A stretch of DNA of 18,766 nt from Chthonomonas sp035294165 (GCF_035294165.1 NZ_DATGLN010000014.1:1-18766); one strand, 5' to 3'. Counted from the first letter of the stretch, positions 1 through 7,045 are shown. Program-made: numbers and translations. Notes: a model not told the origin generated them from the letters alone.

Positions 1-656
1 AGTGCGATGCCGGTTATCTCACGGCGGAGGCGCTGAAGCCGATTCTAAAGCGTTTTTGTGGCCTCATTCAACAGGTTCCTCCCATGGTTTCGGCCAAGCG
101 CCACCAAGGCCGTCGTCTCTACGATTTAGCCCGTGAAGGCCAGGTTGTGGAACGACCGCCACAGACCGTGCAGATCGAGCGTCTGGAGCTGCTTGACTTT
201 CGTACGGGCGATCACCCGGTAGCGAAGCTGGAGGTGGTCTGTTCCAGCGGAACCTACATTCGCTCCCTTGCGGCGGACCTGGGGGCGGCTTTGGGCGTAG
301 GGGGCACAATGCAGTCTTTGCGACGCATCTGGGTGGGGGTGGATGAACAGCACGCTTTTACTTTAGCACAGGCAGTTACGCTCGATGTGCTCGAACAGAG
401 GATAGCGGAGGGAAGGTTGCACGAGGTGCTACTTCCCCCTCTCGTTGCGATGGCAGGGCGGCCGCAGGTCGTTCTTTCCGAGCCACAGGTGCAGCGCATT
501 CGTCACGGTCAAGCCATACCCCTTTCCTCTATAGAGCAGATGCTGCCAGCGTCGCCCAATGAGCTTTGTGCGCTTCTCGATGCCGATGGGAACTTCATAG
601 GGGTGGGACGGATAGAAGAGAGTAGACTGCAACCGGTGAAAGTTTTGCACTTATGA
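1..656 (+). CDS. truB: tRNA pseudouridine(55) synthase TruB, 3' part
   Basis: The enzyme makes pseudouridine 55 in the T-loop of tRNAs in the cytoplasm. The frame is open from the window edge (first full codon at base 3) to the TGA at 654-656, giving about 217 visible codons of a roughly 300-residue family. Visible signatures are PPMVSAKRHQGRRLYDLAREG (split here as PPMVSAKRHQG and RRLYDLAREG), matching the TruB segment that normally reads P-x-x-SA-x-K-x-x-G-x-R-x-Y-x-x-AR-x-G, and CSSGTYIRSLAADLG, the conserved GTYIR-x-L-x-x-DLG block. The N-terminal part with the catalytic aspartate lies outside the window. The last ~70 residues resemble the TruB C-terminal RNA-binding extension (LSEPQVQRIRHGQAI). 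The stop overlaps the ribF start as ATGA, so the two genes are probably translationally coupled. The truB-ribF order is common in bacteria. Confidence 0.95.
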   Translation, partial: CDAGYLTAEALKPILKRFCGLIQQVPPMVSAKRHQGRRLYDLAREGQVVERPPQTVQIERLELLDFRTGDHPVAKLEVVCSSGTYIRSLAADLGAALGVGGTMQSLRRIWVGVDEQHAFTLAQAVTLDVLEQRIAEGRLHEVLLPPLVAMAGRPQVVLSEPQVQRIRHGQAIPLSSIEQMLPASPNELCALLDADGNFIGVGRIEESRLQPVKVLHL

Positions 657-1588
657 TTCTTTATGAAGGCCTTGAGAAGATACCGGCGCCTTTTGCCGCA
701 ACGACGGTGGCCATAGGAACCTTCGATGGGGTTCATGTGGGGCATCAGGCCATCATACGAACGGCCGTTGAGGATGCCCGTACGCATGGGCGACCGGCGC
801 TCGTCTTTACCTTCGACCGCCATCCTGCAGAGCTGCTACGCCCCACGGAGGCGCCGCCCTATATCACGACCCCAAGGCAGCGCAACCGACTTATTGAGCA
901 GTTGGGGGTGGATATTTTGGTGATCGCCCATTTCGATACGGCGCTGGCCAACCTCGGCCACGAGGAGTTTGTGGAGCGCATTTTGGTGGGTTTATGCGGT
1001 GCCAAAGCGGTTGTGGAAGGGCGTGATTTCTGTTTTGGCAAGGGGCGTGCAGGGAACCTGGCCTATCTTTTGAGTGTACAAGCCCACTATGGGTTTGAGG
1101 TGCATGCGGTAGACCCGGTGTTTGTAAACGGGTTACCGGCCAGCAGCACCCGTGTACGAAAGTGCCTGCGTTTGGGCGATATTGCAGAAGCGGAGGCGGT
1201 GTTGGGCCATCCGTTTTGGTTGGAGGGGCGGGTTGTACCAGGGCAACGGCTCGGTAGAAAACTGGGCTATCCCACGGCGAACCTGGTACCGACCTATCGG
1301 CAGGTGGTACCTGCCGATGGCATTTACGCGGTATGGGTGTTGGTGCCGCAGGGCGGCGATCTTTTGCCCGGCGTGTGCAGCATTGGGGAGCGTCCAACGG
1401 TAGAGGGTGCCGGTCGCGCAATAGAGGTTTACCTATTCGATTTTGAGGGCGATCTCTACGATCAGATTTTAGAGGTTCGCTTTGTGCGGCGGATACGTAA
1501 TGAGGAGCGCTTCGACTCGCTAGATGCCTTGCAGGCGCAGATGGCCCGCGACGTGGCGGAAGCCCATCGTGTCTTAGAGGTAGATTGA
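653..1588 (+). CDS. ribF: Bifunctional riboflavin kinase / FAD synthetase
   Basis: Converts riboflavin to FMN and FMN to FAD in the cytosol. The 311 residues match the usual length. The N-terminal nucleotidyltransferase part shows GTFDGVHVGH (residues 22-31, the H-x-G-H signature), TFDRHP (53-58) and VEGRDFCFGKGRAGN (121-135). The linker SSTRVRK (164-170) is typical. The C-terminal riboflavin kinase part has GRKLGYPTANL (201-211, the PTAN motif), SIGERPTV (243-250, usually NIG-x-RPT) and IEVYLFDFEGDLY (257-269, containing the expected catalytic glutamate). The ATG overlaps the truB stop by four bases. In many genomes rpsO follows ribF; here the next gene is instead an A/T-rich HEPN-like gene with its own promoter. 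Confidence 0.96.
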   Translation: MILYEGLEKIPAPFAATTVAIGTFDGVHVGHQAIIRTAVEDARTHGRPALVFTFDRHPAELLRPTEAPPYITTPRQRNRLIEQLGVDILVIAHFDTALANLGHEEFVERILVGLCGAKAVVEGRDFCFGKGRAGNLAYLLSVQAHYGFEVHAVDPVFVNGLPASSTRVRKCLRLGDIAEAEAVLGHPFWLEGRVVPGQRLGRKLGYPTANLVPTYRQVVPADGIYAVWVLVPQGGDLLPGVCSIGERPTVEGAGRAIEVYLFDFEGDLYDQILEVRFVRRIRNEERFDSLDALQAQMARDVAEAHRVLEVD

Positions 1589-1613
1589 CCAACGCGCATT
1601 ATTTGGGTACTAT
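1585..1613 (+). promoter_or_regulatory. Sigma-70-type promoter for the HEPN-like gene
   Basis: TTGACC at 1585-1590 (5 of 6 to TTGACA), a 17-base spacer, and TACTAT at 1608-1613 (4 of 6 to TATAAT). The -35 hexamer overlaps the ribF stop codon. The predicted transcript would begin near 1620, about 20 bases before the GTG start at 1641. Spacing and placement are good; activity is inferred. Confidence 0.55.
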
Positions 1614-1640
1614 TTCTAAAAATTATTGGAGGCTTGCTTC

Positions 1641-2306
1641 GTGGACGCTCAGAAAAATAACTCTCATTACTGTGAGTGGCTACTAGCCATTCAGTCTGAT
1701 ATGATAAATAGTATTATAGCTGTTGATACAATTCTTTTTTTGGAAAAAGACAACGGCTTTGTAAAGAGGTATTTTTCAATATTTTGGTCGCGTATATTCT
1801 GGCAACAGCTGATTTTATCAGTTAGCCGTTTGCTTGACGGAGATAAAAGAACTATGTCGCTCAGCAGGTTATTTTCCGGTTTAAGAGAAGATGACAATTT
1901 CAAAGGTGATAATAATTTCGAAAGTGCCTACATTCATTTTAAAAATTTTAAAGACAAATGGAATAAGCAACTAAAGCAAATAAAAGTACTTCGAGATAAG
2001 TTTTATGCGCATGTTGATAAGGATATCGAAAAAGTATTGCCAAGTTTGTTCATCGATCCCGATTGCATTACAATAGATAACTATAAAGATACGATCGAAG
2101 AACTAGCTAGTATAATACTCAAAATATCTGAAATAGTGATAAGCAAAATGCAGTCGGCAAAAGGTTGTGATAAACTTATCATGCAAAGTGATCTAGAAAG
2201 CAAACGGCGACAATATGTATCTGCTCTTGCTAAAATTAATCACATGGCAAACTTTTGTGTTGCGTTAGAGAAATTGGTAACGAATATTTGTGCTGATCAT
2301 TTCTAG
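1641..2306 (+). CDS. HEPN / AbiU2-like protein, probable defence or toxin-type RNase
   Basis: This 221-residue, mostly helical protein carries RDKFYAH (R118 to H124), an R-x5-H motif of the kind that forms the RNase site of HEPN proteins. A preceding LSVSRLLDGD...MSLSRLF stretch (about residues 58-77) resembles HEPN_AbiU2 proteins, where an LSRLLD-type helix comes before an R-D-K-x-x-A-H-x-D motif. The start is placed at GTG 1641 because GGAGG at 1628-1632 lies eight bases upstream. The longer frame from TTG 1626 would bury that ribosome site inside the gene. Base composition is visibly far more A/T-rich than every neighbour, with many AAA, ATA and TTT codons, which suggests recent horizontal transfer. 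No adjacent antitoxin or nucleotidyltransferase (MNT) gene is visible. AbiU2 family members are linked to phage abortive infection; the role here is inferred. The gene converges on the phosphoesterase gene 14 bases away. Confidence 0.7.
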   Translation: MDAQKNNSHYCEWLLAIQSDMINSIIAVDTILFLEKDNGFVKRYFSIFWSRIFWQQLILSVSRLLDGDKRTMSLSRLFSGLREDDNFKGDNNFESAYIHFKNFKDKWNKQLKQIKVLRDKFYAHVDKDIEKVLPSLFIDPDCITIDNYKDTIEELASIILKISEIVISKMQSAKGCDKLIMQSDLESKRRQYVSALAKINHMANFCVALEKLVTNICADHF

Positions 2307-2320
2307 CACGGTTTGCATGC

Positions 2321-5053
2321 TTACCTTTCCCTCTCACGCTCTTGGCGGGCGAGGGAACGCATGATGTAGCGTGGATCGTCCATAGCCGGGCCGGAAGGTT
2401 CGGTTGCCGTTGCCGGGTCTTTTGGGTCTTTCGCCCGCGCCGGATCGAAAATCCGTTTGTCTACGGGGACAGGGGTGTAAGGGCGAACGTCCGGCATGTT
2501 CCCAAAACAGTCCCTAAGGTCTGTGGCGAGGGCGTCGTAGAGATTGAGCGGCGGCAACCCCAAAAGCTCCTCCTCCGTCTTCAGGATGCCGGCGATGCTT
2601 GTGTGCCGATGCGAGGCGTAGCCTGGTTTCACCCAAGGGCTGATTACCAAGCAAATAGAACGGTGGGCGTCCACATGGTCTACCCCACTCTGCGAGTCGT
2701 CTTCTGTAACAAAGATGGCCATCTGCTTCCAGTAGGGGGTGTGGGAAAAGAAGGCGATGAGGCGACCCAGAGCATAATCATTATCCGCCTGATAGGAGGC
2801 ATGAAAGGGGTAGCCATCCTTTGGCCGAGGCTCGGCCCCGTGATCGTTTGGCAGATGAAAGTAGAGGAAGCGGGGCATGCGGGCAGGGTCGTCGAAGCCG
2901 TTGGCCTTCCAATCCGCTAAAAACTGGTCTACACGGTATTGGTCGGGAATGTTAAGGTTAAACTGCGGGTAGGTGCGGCAGGTGTTGGCGAAAAGTGGAG
3001 CGGGCATAGGAATGTTCACGGTCTCGATGGCACCGGTGGGCTTTTCCCCGGCGTCTTCCTCGACGCCGGCAAACTCAAACCCCTCCCCATAGTTGCGGAA
3101 GGGCACATGATGACGCGCCAGGTTGTCCCAAATGCTGCCGGCTTCCAAATAGTCTTCGGGCGCCAACGAGGCGTTGCTTCCAAAGAGAGCACGTCGGCCA
3201 ACCTCACCCAGTCCAAACGTGCTGTGCCCTCCATAGGCCTGCACGTAGTTTGTTGCCATCCAGGGGTTGGGGTAGACGCCCACCAACCAGCGGTGCCCAT
3301 CGGCGGAGACATCGCCGTCCATATAAAAGTTATCGGAGAGGGCGAAACGACGTGCGAGCGCCAGATGGTTCGGCATAACAACCACATCGGGGTAGGGGCC
3401 GTAGCGCGTCGGGGCGCCAAAGCGGGCCAGCTTGGGCAGGCCATTGACGTTGGGCAGAGCGCCGAAGACCTCATCGAAGGTGCGATTCTCTTTTGCGATC
3501 ATCACCACATACTTGATGTGGCTGCGTAGCTCCGCGAGGGAGGGCAGAGTGGTGGCTTGTGGCGGAGCGTGAGGCAACATGCCGTTGTTTTCCAGAACGC
3601 GGTGGGTGTAAGCCGGCAGTTCCGATTCGGGCGGGAGCGAGATGCGCTCGATGACCCCTTTCAACAGGTTGCCCACATAGGTTCCCTCCGGCCCTTCATG
3701 AAAGTTGGGGCCGGCGTTTGGGCCGGAGCCGAAGCCTTTGGAACAGGCCACAAAAAGCGTTTTGCCATCGCTCGATATCTGCAGTTTCGCCGGCCACCAG
3801 GCCACAGGGAGATGGCCGAGCACCTGCCCGTTGTGGGCATTCAGAATGCCCACCGCATTGATGCCCGTTTCGGCCACATAAAGCCGATTCCCATCTGGAG
3901 AGAGCACAAGACCGAAGGGCATTATGCCGCGCCATCGAGCCGTGGCCGGAGTGAGCGTAATAAGCGTAGACCAAAGCCGCTTGCCGGTGGAGGCATCGAA
4001 GGCCTGCACCATGTCGTTGTTGGCGTTAGAGACGAAAATGCGATTCTCTGTGGCCGCCACCGCACTAGGGACGCTTCCGCCCACGGCAGGGAAACCTTGT
4101 GGGGTCATTTGTCCGACAAGCCAGCCCGTCTTTATTTTTTGAATCACGCGGGCTGTCGGGGGGTGCGACACGTCGAAACCCCAAACGCTGAAGCTTTCGG
4201 GCACGTTGGGGTTGCCAAGCCCAGGTATAAACCGTCCCTCTATGTCGGTGCCATCGCGTGCCGCTTTGGAACCGAAAGCGAAGGGTGGAAAAGGCAGGCC
4301 ACGGTGGCCTTGCGCATCTTTAGGAAGGGGGCTATAGGCGAACATGCCTACGTTCACCACCCAGAGACGGTCGCCTTTTGAGGTGAGGGCCAGTCCAAAG
4401 GGATAGCGCCCTGTGGGCACGGAATGGATGACCTTGCCGGTTTCCGTATCCATCACGGCGAGGCGAAAGTTCGCCTGATCTAGCACGTAGAGATAGCGGC
4501 CATTTGGGCTAAGGGCGATGTCGCCCGCATAGCTATACCACCAAGAGTGTCCATCGGTGAGGCCGTCGAGGCTCCAGCTTGGCAGCATCTGTTGGGTGCG
4601 AAGATTATAGCGCAGGATGTTGCCGGTATCCCCTCCGGCCGCGTAGAGCCAGGTGCCCTCTGGACTGAAGGCCAAGCCCATAAAGGCATCCTTAACGACG
4701 ACGGTACGATGTGTGAAAAGGCCTGTTTGAGGCCGTTCAAAGAGTTCGAGGGTGAAGGGGCCTGTGCCGCTGCAAGAGGCCGCCAGAATATTTCCATCGG
4801 CACGGAGGCAAAGCCCGTAGGGATGTGGCGCGACGAGGGCTGTTTGCCCTATGGGGGTGATGAGGCGGCCGTTAGGCAAGATAGAGGTTCCGTTGGGGTT
4901 ACGTAGGGTAGGCCTATTGCCGGCCGGCGCCATGTAGTCTGCCATGCTAAAGGCGGCTCTTGGTGCTGGGTGCGACGCCGGCGATGAAAAACCGAAAAGG
5001 TATACCAGCCCACCGGCCAACATTGTCAGCCCCAAAGTGGTTTTTGGTTTCAT
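2321..5053 (-). CDS. Secreted YncE-type beta-propeller / phosphoesterase fusion
   Basis: A 910-residue exported protein. Residues 1-30 form a signal peptide (KPK, then the hydrophobic TTLGLTMLAGGLVYLFGF). Residues ~70-480 are a YVTN/YncE-like propeller with repeated SPNGRYLYVLD, SPDGNRLYVAET and SSDGKTLFVACS blades. Residues ~512-855 form a phosphoesterase domain of the phospholipase C / acid phosphatase superfamily (PF04185 type). Its likely metal and catalytic residues lie in ENRTFDEVFG (522-531), NH (562-563), DGDVSADGH (579-587), NDH (736-738) and EDDSQSGVDHVDAHRS (784-799). A charged low-complexity tail ends in RQERERER. Such enzymes release phosphate from phosphoesters outside the membrane; the substrate is not readable here. 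The start is supported by GAGGAG at 5061-5066, seven bases upstream. It lies 31 bases after a small lipoprotein gene in a unit headed by a Pho-box-like promoter. Confidence 0.88.
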   Translation of the reverse strand: MKPKTTLGLTMLAGGLVYLFGFSSPASHPAPRAAFSMADYMAPAGNRPTLRNPNGTSILPNGRLITPIGQTALVAPHPYGLCLRADGNILAASCSGTGPFTLELFERPQTGLFTHRTVVVKDAFMGLAFSPEGTWLYAAGGDTGNILRYNLRTQQMLPSWSLDGLTDGHSWWYSYAGDIALSPNGRYLYVLDQANFRLAVMDTETGKVIHSVPTGRYPFGLALTSKGDRLWVVNVGMFAYSPLPKDAQGHRGLPFPPFAFGSKAARDGTDIEGRFIPGLGNPNVPESFSVWGFDVSHPPTARVIQKIKTGWLVGQMTPQGFPAVGGSVPSAVAATENRIFVSNANNDMVQAFDASTGKRLWSTLITLTPATARWRGIMPFGLVLSPDGNRLYVAETGINAVGILNAHNGQVLGHLPVAWWPAKLQISSDGKTLFVACSKGFGSGPNAGPNFHEGPEGTYVGNLLKGVIERISLPPESELPAYTHRVLENNGMLPHAPPQATTLPSLAELRSHIKYVVMIAKENRTFDEVFGALPNVNGLPKLARFGAPTRYGPYPDVVVMPNHLALARRFALSDNFYMDGDVSADGHRWLVGVYPNPWMATNYVQAYGGHSTFGLGEVGRRALFGSNASLAPEDYLEAGSIWDNLARHHVPFRNYGEGFEFAGVEEDAGEKPTGAIETVNIPMPAPLFANTCRTYPQFNLNIPDQYRVDQFLADWKANGFDDPARMPRFLYFHLPNDHGAEPRPKDGYPFHASYQADNDYALGRLIAFFSHTPYWKQMAIFVTEDDSQSGVDHVDAHRSICLVISPWVKPGYASHRHTSIAGILKTEEELLGLPPLNLYDALATDLRDCFGNMPDVRPYTPVPVDKRIFDPARAKDPKDPATATEPSGPAMDDPRYIMRSLARQERERER

Positions 5054-5084
5054 GCAGCAGCTCCTCGGTAAACGTGATGAAGGG

Positions 5085-5285
5085 CTATTTCGGCCCCTGG
5101 CCTCTTTTCAGTATATCTGTTTTGCCGAGGTCTTGGTTGGGCAGGCGAGCCGGTGCTGCCGTTGTGGCATTGGGCGATTGGGGTGGCTCGTCTTTACGGC
5201 AACCGGGAAGAAGGCAAGCGCCGAACAGCGCGGGAAGAAGAAACGACCAGAAAGCGCGTTTGAAACGGGTGCTTTGAAAGCGCAT
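5085..5285 (-). CDS. Small lipoprotein (66 residues)
   Basis: A short protein with a classic lipoprotein signal: basic MRFQSTRFKR, a hydrophobic AFWSFLLPALFGACL core and a lipobox LLPGC with Cys29. The mature part is only about 38 residues, hydrophilic and rich in Pro, Ala and Thr (DEPPQSPNATTAAPA). No known domain is recognised. The ATG at 5285 has a good ribosome site (AGGAG at 5293-5297, seven bases away). It sits between a prepilin-like gene (73 bases upstream, separated by a strong hairpin) and the phosphoesterase gene (31 bases downstream). Co-transcription with the phosphoesterase is likely. Its small size suggests a membrane-anchored accessory peptide; the function is unknown. Confidence 0.72.
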   Translation of the reverse strand: MRFQSTRFKRAFWSFLLPALFGACLLPGCRKDEPPQSPNATTAAPARLPNQDLGKTDILKRGQGPK

Positions 5286-5302
5286 TTTTTCACTCCTTTC
5301 TC

Positions 5303-5342
5303 AGAAAAAGGCCGCTATCTCCGTGTGAGCGGAGATAGCGGC
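5303..5342 (-). terminator. Intrinsic terminator or attenuator after the prepilin-like gene
   Basis: GCCGCTATCTCCG at 5311-5323 and CGGAGATAGCGGC at 5330-5342 form a perfect 13-base-pair stem with a six-base loop. Reading leftwards the stem is followed at once by CTTTTTC. It lies 15 bases past the prepilin-like stop and just ahead of the lipoprotein ribosome site. It should end most transcripts after the first gene, or act as a processing or attenuation point giving less of the downstream genes. Confidence 0.82.
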
Positions 5343-5357
5343 GCAGCAACGTAGGGG

Positions 5358-6179
5358 CTAGGGGGAGTGGGAAACGCCATCCCAGGTGGCGCTAAACCAG
5401 TAACGATTGGGCACCACTGCAGGGGTGGTGACGCCGACATTGTAGGGGTCTACATAGGTGAGGTTGACCTTAAACCATTTCACGTGGCCGTCGGCGAAGG
5501 CGAAGTCGTTCCCGCCTTGATGGCGTGCGCCGGTAGGTAGGTCGGCGTTCCAGCCGCTCGACGGGTTGCATCGTGGATCGAACACGGCCGTGTAGAGCGT
5601 TTGACGGGGTGTGTCGCCGGTATCACCGAGGAAAATGAACTGTGCCGGGAAGTTTACGGCTGCGAGGGAGCGACCAGGCAGCGTATTAGAGGGCGTGTCG
5701 GGCAGAACGCAGCCATCGCCCTGAAACCACAGGCTGTGGGGATTATCGTGCGGCCCATAGCCGCTGCTCCAGTTGTAGCCATAGCCCCAGACGTGTTGGG
5801 TGCCGGTGCCTGGGTTGCAGAAATCGCCGCTGGCCGGTACAAGCCGCTGACGGTCGGGGCAGAAGAAGACATCGAAGTTCTTGACGTAGGGCTGAATGAT
5901 CACCACAATGTCGTTATAAACCCAGGTATCGGTTCCAAAGGGAATGCCGGGCTGAGGCGGGTAGCCATTGCCGGTGACGGAGGGGAACGTCTCGTCGTAG
6001 TCTTGGGTGTACATTAAAACGCCTGTGGCGAGCTGTTTGAGGTTAGAGACGCAGGAGGTTTTGCGGGCGTCCTCGCGGGCTTGGGCGAAGACGGGGAACA
6101 GAATGGCTGCCAGTATCGCTATTATAGCGATAACTACAAGCAGCTCAATGAGTGTGAACGCTCGGTTCGTACGATTCAT
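5358..6179 (-). CDS. Prepilin-type N-terminal domain protein (GspG/DUF1559-like)
   Basis: The 273-residue protein starts with a type IV prepilin leader and N-terminal helix: MNRTNRA then FTLIELLVVIAIIAILAA, followed by LFPVFAQAREDARKTSCVSNLKQL. The residue before the cleavage site is Ala7 rather than the usual Gly, and Glu12 is the conserved +5 glutamate. The rest is a large extracellular domain with Trp, Tyr, Cys and Gly, ending in RHQGGNDFAFADGHVKWF (219-236), the H-x-x-G-x-x-F-x-F-x-DGH signature of this pseudopilin-like family. It is probably processed by a prepilin peptidase and displayed at the cell surface; the exact role is unknown. The start has AAGGAG about seven bases upstream. It is the first gene after a Pho-box-like promoter and is followed by a strong hairpin. 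Confidence 0.88.
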   Translation of the reverse strand: MNRTNRAFTLIELLVVIAIIAILAAILFPVFAQAREDARKTSCVSNLKQLATGVLMYTQDYDETFPSVTGNGYPPQPGIPFGTDTWVYNDIVVIIQPYVKNFDVFFCPDRQRLVPASGDFCNPGTGTQHVWGYGYNWSSGYGPHDNPHSLWFQGDGCVLPDTPSNTLPGRSLAAVNFPAQFIFLGDTGDTPRQTLYTAVFDPRCNPSSGWNADLPTGARHQGGNDFAFADGHVKWFKVNLTYVDPYNVGVTTPAVVPNRYWFSATWDGVSHSP

Positions 6180-6253
6180 TGTCGGCTCTCCTTTACGAAT
6201 GGGTTTTATCTATCTAGTGGGATTCGAGTTCACCTCTCTCCCTTCGCGCCAAT

Positions 6254-6308
6254 AGAATACAATGTGCAAGTTAAGGCCAGGTTAAGCGGAGATTAAATTT
6301 TCGTTAAG
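6254..6308 (-). promoter_or_regulatory. Pho-box-like operator and -10 of the prepilin/phosphoesterase unit
   Basis: Reading leftwards there are four 8-base units separated by exactly three bases each: CTTAACGA (6308-6301), TTTAATCT (6297-6290), CTTAACCT (6286-6279) and CTTAACTT (6275-6268). This 11-base period matches the direct-repeat architecture bound by PhoB/PhoP/SphR regulators; the cyanobacterial form is YTTAAYYW repeated with 3-base gaps. TATTCT (6259-6254, 4 of 6 to TATAAT) lies ten bases after the last CTTAAC core, where a Pho box replaces the -35 element. The predicted transcript starts near 6247, giving a leader of about 68 bases. The repeats and spacing are seen directly; regulation by phosphate is inferred. 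Confidence 0.7.
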
Positions 6309-6423
6309 CATTCGGCCACGCACTTTCTACTTCTCGGTCGAGCGTTCAACCGATGAGCTATTGGCCTTACCCCTACTGCCCCACCCCCTAACTTGGGAGA
6401 GGGGCACCTCGCGGTGACCAACT

Positions 6424-6517
6424 CAGCGGCCAGCACAGTTCCCGTGACCGTTTCTTTCCCTGGCCGCTGCATCGCCGTCTGCAAGACTGCTGCATCGCCG
6501 TGCGCTAGCACCTCCCG
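6424..6517 (+). repeat. Mosaic repeat, hairpin module, copy 1
   Basis: CAGCGGCCAG (6424-6433) and CTGGCCGCTG (6460-6469) form a perfect 10-base-pair stem around a 26-base loop. They are followed by two copies of GCTGCATCGCCGT (6466-6478 and 6489-6501, period 23), then GCGCTAGCACCTCCCG. The section 6460-6517 matches the reverse complement of 17745-17802 with one mismatch over 58 bases by eye. Confidence 0.85.
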
Positions 6518-6615
6518 AATCGGGGGAAAGGCTGGGATAGGGGGCGAACAAGATAAGCTCATCGAACAAGATAAGCTCATTCTGATAACTGGCTCTAGAA
6601 CCGCGAGATTGACAG
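6514..6615 (+). repeat. Mosaic repeat, central module, copy 1
   Basis: Begins CCCGAATCGGGGG, then GGGATAGGGGGCGAACAAG, then CTCTAGAACC, and ends GAGATTGACAG. It matches the reverse complement of 17866-17950, and its first half recurs at 6864-6946. This copy has an extra tandem CGAACAAGATAAGCTCAT unit (6545-6562 and 6563-6580) absent from the other copies. Confidence 0.8.
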
Positions 6616-6688
6616 CCCTACCCCCTACCCCCTCAGAACTGGTGGGAAGTGAAACTCAAGATTTCTCGTCTTTGGCTCGAAATGACAG
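6613..6688 (+). repeat. Mosaic repeat, CAGAACTGGTGGGAA module, copy 1
   Basis: Contains CCCCCTCAGAACTGGTGGGA followed by AAGATTTCTCG and GGCTCGAAATGACAG. It matches the reverse complement of 17627-17702 over the same 76-base length with only scattered differences. Confidence 0.82.
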
Positions 6689-6717
6689 TTGTTTATCTCG
6701 TCTTTGGCTCGAAATGA
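6664..6717 (-). repeat. Tandem pair of TCATTTCGAG-type short repeats
   Basis: Two identical 22-base units at 6664-6685 and 6696-6717 (period 32) containing CTTTGGCTCGAAATGA. They belong to the same short degenerate family as 17627-17656 and 14957-14984, written on the other strand as TGTCAT-Y-TCGA...GAGA-R-A-Y-CTT. Confidence 0.75.
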
Positions 6718-6863
6718 TAGTCGTATCATCGGCTCTTTAAGCCCCCACCCCCCCGCCCCTCAAGGCCGACGCCCTCCCCCTCCCCCACTTTGGGAGAGGG
6801 GAGACCAGCAAGTTCACTAGTGGTTTCCTTTGGTAGGCTGTCTTTTGGAAACTAGCCACAACC

Positions 6864-6946
6864 GCCCCCTTTCTCCCTAACAGGGGGAAAGGACGGGATA
6901 GGGGGCGAACAAGATGGGCTTGCTGGCTGAATGGCCTCTAGACCGA
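6864..6946 (+). repeat. Mosaic repeat, central module, partial copy
   Basis: GCCCCCTTTCTCCC, then GGGGGAAAGGACGGGATAGG, then GGGCGAACAAGATGGGCTTG and CTCTAGACCGAG. The first part is almost identical to the reverse complement of 17910-17957; the second part diverges. Confidence 0.7.
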
Positions 6947-7045
6947 GGGGAGGCCAGTAAGCCACCTCTCGGTTTGCTTTGAGTGGTTTCCTCTGGAAAA
7001 CAAGCCAAATTGCCTTTATAGGGATGGGGAAGACATTGGGCGCGT

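Larger units (their letters stand above)
6309..7045. other. Gene-free, repeat-rich gap
   Basis: No convincing gene. Open frames here translate repeats (for example MSLSCSMSLSCSPP) and have no ribosome site or protein-like composition. The gap is filled by mosaic repeat modules described separately, several C- or G-rich runs such as CCCCTACCCCCT, and short tandem duplications. A further weak internal duplication links 6799-6835 (gagaccagcaag ... agtggtttcctttgg) with 6947-6995 (gaggccagtaag ... agtggtttcctctgg). Confidence 0.75.

Noticed and set aside
2342..4381. Three long open frames of 192-274 codons opposite the phosphoesterase gene.
   Set aside because: They mirror the codon pattern of the real gene on the other strand, have no ribosome sites and no protein-family features.
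6424..6720. Possible CRISPR array, because of closely spaced direct repeats.
   Set aside because: Only two copies of each unit, irregular spacing, no unique spacers of constant size and no cas gene.
6293..6740. Two overlapping frames (95 and 115 codons) in the repeat gap.
   Set aside because: They translate repeat modules, including a repeated MSLSCS from the 18-base duplication. One would overlap the Pho-box-like operator.
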